Shown piece after piece: positions 55,849 through 64,000 of a DNA stretch of 64,000 bases. The notes below the pieces were generated by a model, which had not been told where the DNA came from, made no database searches, and worked only from the letters and a program-made list of their open reading frames with translations. Origin of the DNA: Parasponia andersonii (lineage: Eukaryota > Streptophyta > Magnoliopsida > Rosales > Cannabaceae); assembly GCA_002914805.1 (NCBI GenBank), contig JXTB01000133.1, forward strand, positions 811,066 through 875,065. The letters run 5' to 3'. Numbering within the stretch: position 1 is the stretch's first letter; every line of letters starts with the position of its first letter. The translations under genes and the position numbers were made by a program.

Positions 55849-57290
55849 ATGCCTCCAAGAAGAAGAGTGCCGCAACCTGAAAGAGAACAAGATGCTCCTC
55901 CACAGCAAGACCCTTCTTCTTTTAATATTGTTGATACTCTTCAACAAGCTATGTAGAGGATACCTGGTATTACGACAAGGCTGACTGCTGAAAATGACCG
56001 ATCTAAAAGCTTCAGGGGTTTTACTAAGCTGAACCCACCGAACTTTTATGGTGAACACAATCCCGCAACTGCACTGATATGGCTTAGGGAAGTTCAGAAG
56101 AAATTTGATACGTTGGCAATACTAGCAGAGTTTAGAGTGGGCTCTACAATATACTTGCTTCAAGATGCTGTTGATCATTGGTGGAATGCTATTAAGTTGA
56201 CTCATAACACTACTACTATGACTTGAGAACAGTTTGATGAACTGTTCAGAGGAAAGTATGCTAATGACGACCATGTTAATGAGATACTGAAACAGTACAA
56301 TATTTTGTGCCTAGGTAGTATGACTATTGATGAATACTATGCGAGGTTTGTAGAACTCTCCCAGTATGCTCATACACTGGGAAACTATTCGAGACTACAA
56401 GTGGTACATTGTAGAATGGGCTCTACAATGTACTTGCTTCAGGATGCTGCTGATCATTGGTGGAACACTATTAAGTTGACTCATGACACTACCACTATGA
56501 CTTGAGAACAGTTTGATGAACTGTTCAGAGGATAGTATGGCAATGACGATCATGTTAATGAGATGCTGAAATAGTACAATATTTTGCGCCAAGGTAGTAT
56601 GACTATTAATGAATACTATGCGAGGTTTGTGAAACTCTCCCAGTATGCTCATACATTGGGAAACCATTTGAGACTGCAAGTGGTTCAATTCTGAACCAAC
56701 TTAAGGCTAGAGATTCACACCAGACTGGAGCCATTTCCAATTACTACCCTTATTGAGGCTTATGGTACAACTCAGAGAATTAAAGCTACGCTGATTAGTG
56801 ATAGAGGAACTATTGGTGGATATAAGGAAAAAGGTACAGACTAAAAATGAAAAAGGGTCGATGGCAAGGACAAGTTCACAGAGTAGTGGGCGTAGTGGCA
56901 GTTTTGTTTCAATAGGAAGTGGGCATTTTACTCTATATTCCTACCACTACTATGGTCAACAAGGCCATTTTAGAAGAAATTGGCCCTAGCTTTTGCAGAC
57001 TTCTTCACCGACCACCAGAAGACCACAAGGGAGTCAAGCAACTTCGATGCTCATCCCTAGTCAGCAAACTAGGCCTGCTCATTTCCATAGCTCAGCTTCA
57101 ACTTTTAACTCTCTTGTTCAGCACCAATATCGTCCTCAGGGTTCTAACTTCACCACAGGATACTAGATACCTCAGGTATCTAGAACACAAAGAGATTATG
57201 GATAATCCTACAGTAGTACTCCTGGGTCTAGTAGTAGTCATTCGGGCAGAGGTAGAGGAAACAAAGCAAAGGGGAAAGCTTAAACCTATG
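55849..57290 (+). pseudogene. Gypsy gag with internal duplication, broken
   Basis: Starts MPPRRRVPQPEREQDAPPQQ at 55849. The capsid part has PPNFYGEHNPATALIWL, then a block from about 56135 (GSTIYLLQDAVDHWWNAIKL) that is repeated 279 bp later (GSTMYLLQDAADHWWNTIKL). The duplication runs to about 56690 and preserves the frame (93 codons). Stops include TAG within QQAM-stop and TGA in both duplicated copies at the same site, so that stop predates the duplication. The zinc knuckle at about 56940-56990 reads YHYYGQQGHFRRNWP: every Cys is gone, only the His remains. Confidence 0.9.
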
Positions 57291-57339
57291 TAGTTACTGG
57301 GACAGAGGGATATGATTAGCCTTGATCTAGAGTGGTTGA

Positions 57340-60300
57340 TAATATGATCTTACTTTATCACTCTTGGACTCACGTGTTATTTGATACCAATGCATCATAT
57401 TCCTTTATATCTGTGTCGTCTGCTAACATGTTGGGTTTAAATCTGAAATCTTTGATCCTACTTTGAATCTTGATACTCCTTTATGAAATGTCAATGGTGT
57501 GTAATATGCAAATCTTGTTCTATGTCATTGATGGATGTGAGTTATTAGTTAATTTGATTGTGATACCTATGAACTAATTTGATATGATTCTTGGTATGGA
57601 TTGGTTGTCCAAATATAAAGCAATAGTGGATTGTCATAGAAGAAAGGTGACTCTTCATACTGAAGATGATTATTTAGTTGTGTATCAAGCTGGTTTAAAT
57701 CCAATAAGCCTCAGTCCTTTCCTTAGAGCAAGTATTGGTGGAAGAAAGAAATTGGAATGTTATGGAAGCCTATTCACCATTAATAGGGAGATAGGAACTG
57801 CCGATAAATACTCGTGGATATCAGTGGTTAGTGAATTTCCTGATGTCTTTCCAGAGGATTTACTTGGATTGCTACCTGACAGAGAGATTGAATTCTATAT
57901 CGACTTAGTTTTTAGAATTCAACCAGTTTCTATTCCCGCTTATTGAATGGCCCCTACAGAGATGACTGAATTAAGGGAACAACTAGATGACCTATTGCCA
58001 AAAGGGTTCATCAGGAGTAGTACCTCACCTTGGGGTGCTCCAGTTCTCTTTGCCAAGAAAGCTGATAGTACACTCAAACTTTGTGTGGACTATAGAAAAC
58101 TAAACCAGCTTACAATAAAGAACAAATATCCTTTGCCAAGAATTGATGAGTTGTTTGACTAACTCGGTGGATCAAAATTCTTTTCAAAGATAGACTTGAG
58201 ATTTGGGTATCACCAACTGAAGATTCATAAAGAAGACATACCCTTAAACTACATTCAGGACTCGATATGGTCATTTTGAGTTTCTGATTATGCCTTTTGG
58301 ATTGACGAATGCACCTGCAGTGTTCATGAACCTTATGAATAGAATCTTCAGGCATTATTTGGATAGATTCATGGTGTGTTTATTAACGACATTTTGATTT
58401 ATTCTAAGACTCGGGAAGAACATGCTGAACATTTAAGGACCGTGCTTCAAACTTTAAGAGATCATCAGTTATATGCTAAGAGATCGAAATGTGATTTCTG
58501 GATGACAGAAGTTAAATTCTTTAGCCATGTGATTTCTCAAAATGGTATCTCATTTGATCTGTCTAAGATAGAGTCTATTCTAGGATGGAAAAGACCGAGA
58601 AATGTTACTGAGGTACAAAGTTTCCTTGGTTTTGCTAGTTATTATCATCAATTTGTGGAATATTTCTCGAGTATTGCTTTGCCTTTAACCAAGTTAATGA
58701 GGAAAGATGTCAAGTTTACTTGGAATGATGAGTGTGAGATATCATTCATGAAATTGAAGGAAAAAACTGACAACTGCACCTATTCTGATTATCCCTAACA
58801 GTAGTGAACCATATGTGGTATACACAGATGCTTTTGGTATAGGATTGGGACGTGTTTTAATACAAAATAGTCGGGTTGTAGCTTATACTTCTCGTCAATT
58901 GAAACCTCATGAAAAGAACTATCCTGCTTATGACCTAGAATTGGCGGCTGTAATATTTACTCTGAAGATCTGGAGATATTACTTGTATGGAGTTAAGTTT
59001 GATATTTACTACGATCACAAGAGTTTGAAATATCTCTTCAGTCAATGAGACTTGAATTTGATACAGAGGAGATGGATTGAATATATAGAGGATTATGATT
59101 TCAATCTTCAGTTCATCCTGGAAAGGCAAATATGGTAACAGATGCCTTGATCCATAAATCTTACGGTATACTTGCTTCTTTGATACTTGAAGAGTGGAAA
59201 AATTCAGTCACTATTGGTGATTATAATTTGGAGTATTCCGAGAGAAACAATATTGCTTGTGCTAGCAGTGTAGTGGCTACTCCTTCACTTCTTCAGGTAG
59301 CTCAACAAAGTCAATGGCAAGATCAAGAATTAAAGAAAATTTGGAACCAACTTCAGAATGGTGAGCAACTAGATAGTTGGAGTACTAATATAGAAGGATT
59401 TGTACAATTCAATGGAAAGTTAGCTATAGCTAATAATCCACACCTTCGAGAGACTATTTTGATTGAAGCTCACAAATCTAAGTTTGCAGTATATCTCGGT
59501 AGTACTAAGATGTACCATGACTTAAAGAGACAATATTTGTGGAAAAGTATGAAAAGAGACGTAGGTACTTTTGTGTCTCAGTGTATAACCTGTTAGCAAG
59601 TAAAAGCAGAACATCAAAGACCAGCTGGATTACTTCAGCCATTGCCTATTCCAAAATAGAAATGGGATAAGATCACTATGGATTTTGTAACGGGATTGCC
59701 AAGAACTCAAAGGAAAAATGATGCAATTTGGATAATTATTGATTGAATGACTAAAATTGCTCATTTTATATCGATTTGAATTGACTTTTCTCTCAACAGA
59801 CTTAGTCCTCTTTATATGGATCACATTGTTCGTTTACATAGAGTGTCTTCCAGCATAGTTTCTGATAGAGATCCAAGATTTACATCTAAGTTCTGGAGAG
59901 CTATACAGAAAGCTTTGGTAACAGAACTAAATCTTAGTATAACTCATCACCCACAGACAGATGGCCAATCTGAGAGAACAATTCAAACTCTAGAGGATAT
60001 GCTTCGCGCATGTATACTAGACTTTGGTGGAAGCTAGGATGATCATTTGTCGTTAGTAGAGTTTGCATACAACAACAGCTACCAAACCAGTTTGGGTGTG
60101 GCTCTATATGAGGTATTATATGATAAACCATGTAGGTCACCCTTGTGTTGGGCTGATGCAGAGGAGCGAGTTACTCTTGGGCTAGAATTGATACAAGAGA
60201 CTACTGATAAAATCAACATGATAAGAGAATAACTTAAGGTTGTTCAAAGTCGTCAAAAGAGTTATGCAGATCCCTTGAGACGAGAAGTAGAGTTTGACGT

Positions 60301-60715
60301 TGGTGACCCAGTGTTTCTAAAGGTTACATCGAGGCGCATAGTTACTAGATTTGGAGTTAAAGGAAAGTTCGCTCCAAGATATTTAGCCATTTATGATTAC
60401 GGCAAGAATTAGGCCAGTAGCATATCGATTGGACTTACCACCACAGTTAGGCCATGTGCACAATGTCTTTCATGTTTCAATGCTGAGGAAATTTGTTCCT
60501 GACCCATCTCATGTAATTCAATACATGGAGATACCAATTCAAGAGGATGTTACTTATGAAGAGCAACCAATTCGAATAATGGGAAGAGAACTCAAAGTGC
60601 TTCACAATAGTGAAATTCTACTTGTCAAAATTCTTTGGAATCACCATAAGTAAGAGGAAGTCACTTGAGAACTCAAGACAGAGATGTATGAAAAATACCC
60701 TCACTTATTTAATTT
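57340..60715 (+). pseudogene. Gypsy pol (protease, RT, RNase H, integrase, chromodomain), broken
   Basis: Protease has L-F-D-T-N-A-S where D-T-G-A-S is expected (about 57375) and MILGMDWL at 57584. Reverse transcriptase runs from about 57830: [27 protein letters not shown], a frameshift near 58250, then FINDILIYS with Asn (58385-58387) for the first catalytic Asp. RNase H (58815-59048) has [10 protein letters not shown] and HKSLKYLF. The integrase zinc region ends SQCITC, then [19 protein letters not shown] and [13 protein letters not shown]. The GPY/F region and VFHVSMLRKFVPDPSHVI follow. A chromodomain remnant (about 60530-60715) contains stops after NHHK and VT. At least ten stops in total. 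Confidence 0.93.
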
Positions 60716-60790
60716 TCAACTTGAAGTTGTACATTGAGTGTATGCCATGTACTTGAATTTCAGGACGAAATTCATTTAAGGAGGGAAGCA

Positions 60791-61949
60791 TGTGAAATCC
60801 CATAAAAAAAAATTGTAACGACAAATTGGTCTTTTGACCCAAAAAAAATGAATGAATTTGGACGGATTTAGGTCTAGGTTCATTTGAGCAAATATGTAAG
60901 AAAATTTTGAAAATTAGGGTCAAAATGTAATTATTCAAGTGTGTTTTTGAGAATATTTTCAAAAAACTGGGTCCAAGTGCAAATAAGCAAAATAGTACCC
61001 AATTAACCAGAAGTTGACACATGGCACTACAGTTACGGAAATTGTCTATAAATCCCTTCATCTTCTCTTTCTTTTTCGATTTAGTCCTAGGGAGAAACCT
61101 AGAACCCGAAAACCGGCGAAGCTCCATTGAGCTACCTTTGGCCATCGTTGCCCCACGCCACTGACCGACGTCGACGCCCAGCTGCCGGATGAAACTTCCG
61201 CCACAGAACCAGCCCTGTCGGAGCCGCCGATCACTGGAAAAACGCAGAAAATGCCGCGTTTTGTTTTGCTCGTAGGAGCTGATTCTGGCCATCATTCGCC
61301 ATGAAACTGTTTGCCGTGGACTCGTCTCCTCACAAAAATCTGGTGGTAGGTACCTCGTGTCTCTGTTTTTCTCCGTTTGATTTTAATTTCGTTGGACAGT
61401 TTTGTGTATAATTAGTTTTGAAATTAACTTTTCGATCGGACCGTTAGATTTTAAAACTAATATCATTTTTGGAATTTACGTTGAAAATGGTGAAAAATCA
61501 GATATATATTGACTATGTTCTGAAACGGGCCTGAAAAATGAAATCAAACGGCTCATATTTGCCTCGATTTGCATGCCGTGGTGGCCTGCATCCAAATTTG
61601 ACAAATTATATGTTTAACCTAGGAGTTTTGGGTCATTTGAATTCAGTGATGAAGTCTGTTTCATGATTTGAAGCTCCATTTGAAAATTAAGTTTTTAAGC
61701 CAAGGAACCAAAGTTTCGAAATTGACGTCCGCTCTTCCAAACGATACCCAAACGACGCCAAACTTTCTCCATACCCTTGTAACGCTAGTTGGATGCTCGA
61801 TAGAGGTAGGGATTTGATTAGTTGACTCAAAAATTAATTTAATTTATGAATTTTACATATTTTTAGTAAATGTAGAATTTCATGAAATAATTTATAAAAA
61901 TTGTGCTTATGTCTATTTTTGACTTGATTTGAGATCTAAACTGCCTGGG
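60791..61949 (+). repeat. Ty3/gypsy 3' LTR, interrupted
   Basis: Begins TGTGAAATCCC directly after the polypurine tract and follows the plus-strand LTR family to 'aaactgcctggg'. A new element beginning TGTCACATCTCC interrupts it there. The rest of the LTR may lie beyond the window. It supplies the 5' LTR portion that is missing from the truncated left LTR. Confidence 0.88.
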
Positions 61950-64000
61950 TGTCACATCTCCTAATTTAAGTATGCACCTAAGTTAGAAAATGTTTAATTC
62001 TTTCTTTGTATTCATCTTCTAAAATAAAATGGAAAAAAGATCTGGCAATAATTTTTTTTAATAAAAAGAAATATTTAAACTAAAAGTAATAACCTCTTAT
62101 TAAAACATCGAAAACAAAATCTTAATACTCAAAATAACCTATGAAATAAAAATACTTAATTTTAATCCAAAAGCTAAATACAATAAAATAAAACTTAAAG
62201 TCAATTAAAAATGTCCTAACGCCATTTAGGGATTCCACCGCTGCCGCCAGCCAACCTCCAAAGATCTATTGCTCATCTGCAAATTTTAAAAGAATGGGAT
62301 GAGCTTGCGCCCAGTAAATAAATCTCATGCATGCAATGAATGTCGTGTTTTATGAATAATGCATTTTAAGAATCATAACTATGAAACCCCTTCTTTGAAA
62401 AATATCTTAATCATAAATGTTACTATCATAAAACTTTCGTATTTGATCTCAACATAATGTAATGCCAAGTCTATCAAAAGTGATGAGCCATAAACATAAT
62501 GTCATGACAAGCATATGATCTTGTAGCTATTCGGATCCCATATAGCTATCATGCTACAATAGCTAGCATCGCAGTTTAAATATTTGTTCTTAACATGGTG
62601 ACTGTAGGTCTTTCAGTCAGGTGCATATACTCCTTTCAAGAACTTGACACACACTTAAATAAAGACATTCTTCTTTGAACAAAATCTGGTTGCACAGTGC
62701 TTTACAGAAATCATTCTTTGAAAATCATAATCTCTTGTGCAATTTATGCAATACTTGTATATACTCATGTCATAATTAATATGCAAACTAATATAGCATA
62801 GCATATGATAACATATCATAATGATCATAATAATATCACATAATAGCATGTAAATTTATATATAAACACATATGATGAGATTTACTTACCTCAAGTCCTT
62901 AAAAAAACTTTGTAGTGAAATATCACACAACCAATCTTGTTGAAATCACGTGTCTCTTCTTTATCCTTTATTTTTTTTATTTATGCCCAAAAAAAAACAT
63001 TCATTATAAAAAATATTAACACATGCTATCATTGCTCTTAAGAAAAATATTTTATATGTTTGAAAAATATCCATAACATAAAATAACATAATAATTTTCA
63101 TAATAAAACCAAATCTGTAAATATTCAGCAACCTAGGCATATTTAAATAAATTTAAATTCAACAATATAATTCAGTTTATCCTAAAAATTTATAACTAAT
63201 TAATACATATAAAAAAATCCAGAAAAATTATCAGAATTTATAAAAAAGATTTAGTACATTTTTCATAATTTTGAATCCAAATATTGTAACCTAATAAAAC
63301 TGTTAAACTAAAAACCAGTGTACAATGATAAAATTTTATAAATTTTTTCTTAAATCAAAATATTCTGAAACTTTATGGAAGCATTTTTAATACAATATAA
63401 AATATGGATAAAAATTATAGACTCCAAAATAGACCATTAATAGCACTTTAAATTTATGAAATTCTACATCAGGATTCATATCAACACCCAAATCAGCAAA
63501 ACAATAAGGATTTCGAAAATCATATTTAATTGTAGAAATTTCCAAAACTCGTGAAAATATTTGGAGAATCTATCACACATTGATAAACGTCCAGTAAAAA
63601 TTTCAAGTCGAAAAGATATCAATAGCATGGGTTTTGAACGTTAATAAATGAAAATATTAAGTTTGTCAGATTCACTGATATTAAGGACAATATAAATAAA
63701 AAATTTAATAACGAATACAAATAAACCCCTATGATCATAAAAATTTCCATAATATAATCTAACATATAAATAAACAAGTTGTTAAAATTTCAGATTATAA
63801 AATTAATTCTAACCCTAGATATCATAGGTTGAATTTTGATCTAACAGTAGTAAAAACAATAAACTCAAAGAAAAGAGTGTTTTTAAATATTTACATTCTT
63901 CTTGAAAATTGAAGAAAACTAAGCAAAAACTCTTAAAAATCACAAATACTCTTAGCAATTATGAGAGAAAGATAGGTAGAAAAATTTATGAGGAGCCTTA
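61950..64000 (-). repeat. Minus-oriented LTR nested in the gypsy 3' LTR, runs off the window
   Basis: Starts TGTCACATCTCC at 61950, the reverse complement of a GATGTGACA terminus. Near 62300-62325 the reverse strand reads TTTACTGGGCGCAAGCTCATCC, matching the ACTGGGCATTAGCTCACCC landmark of the other LTRs in the window. It is therefore most likely a related gypsy LTR in reverse orientation. No coding domains within the 2 kb seen. CTGGG just before it may be one copy of the target duplication. Confidence 0.6.

Larger units (their letters stand above)
54121..61949 (+). mobile_element. Degenerate Ty3/gypsy chromovirus (Tekay-like)
   Basis: Order is LTR, Met-tRNA primer-binding site (TGGTATCAGAGC, 55711-55722), gag, protease, reverse transcriptase, RNase H, integrase with GPY/F-like tail, chromodomain-like C-terminus, polypurine tract (AAGGAGGGAAG) and 3' LTR. 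Integrase after RNase H is the Ty3/gypsy order. The C-terminal VTYEEQPIRIMGRELKVL and the YPHLF-type end are typical of Tekay/Del chromoviruses. Dozens of stop codons and frameshifts make it inactive. The LTRs belong to the same family as those at 177, 19914 and 60791. Confidence 0.95.

Noticed and set aside
57584-57946. Open frames in the gypsy region as separate host genes
   Set aside because: They are consecutive pieces of one broken polyprotein with protease, RT, RNase H and integrase motifs in order.
1-64000. tRNA, rRNA, CRISPR or bacterial-type operon features
   Set aside because: None seen. Only the tRNA-complementary primer-binding sites of the retroelements match tRNA sequence.

Overview
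This 64 kb window is nuclear DNA of a eudicot plant. It is AT-rich, full of (TA)n microsatellites, has two scaffold gaps (13723-14324 and 50899-51736), and is dominated by LTR retrotransposons and DNA transposons. The species cannot be told from the sequence.

Few host genes are visible, all on the + strand. (1) A potato type I serine protease inhibitor gene has two exons (9118-9631), with a probable one-base lesion at its splice donor. A fragment of a second copy lies at 2196-2267. (2) Four genes encode short secreted peptide precursors at 16312-16575, 25721-26005, 31033-31245 and 40280-40546. The third ends in an exact CTNIP motif between two cysteines, the hallmark of the CTNIP/SCREW phytocytokines, which are perceived in Arabidopsis by the receptor kinase HSL3/NUT. 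The others share parts of the same architecture (a post-signal RPLEGE motif, an RG-PPSPNP run, C-T-x-I) but differ in their cysteine pattern. (3) An intact single-exon bHLH transcription factor of the bHLH3/JAM3 type (27929-29437) lies between peptide genes 2 and 3. The 16-41 kb segment is therefore a diverged defence-peptide cluster around a jasmonate-pathway repressor, and is the most interesting part of the window.

Layout. 177-2012: truncated gypsy-type LTR. 2196-2267: inhibitor remnant. About 3200-9035: minus-oriented LTR split by a complete but dead hAT transposon (3259-7023) with a perfect 8-bp target duplication. 9118-9631: inhibitor gene. 9785-11995: decayed CACTA-like element carrying a C48-protease-like remnant. 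14325-15373: 3' part of another LTR. 16-41 kb: peptide genes and the bHLH gene, interleaved with a solo LTR (19914-22143), a long-inverted-repeat Mutator-type MITE with a 9-bp target duplication (23021-23749), three tandem MITEs in TA repeats (33604-34693) and a minus-oriented LTR (36225 to about 38340). 43611-49019: degenerate Ty1/copia element. 49380-53740: minisatellite of TAACTAGTAACC-like words, split by a solo LTR with a perfect GTTAC duplication. 54121-61949: degenerate Ty3/gypsy chromovirus (Tekay-like). 61950-64000: start of a further minus-oriented LTR nested in its 3' LTR.

The retroelements are all broken by stop codons and by lost catalytic or zinc-binding residues. The bHLH gene and the four peptide genes have intact reading frames and recognisable TATA boxes (peptides) or TGGGCC elements (bHLH). 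A functional link between bHLH and peptides is inference from position and from a G-box upstream of peptide gene 4.
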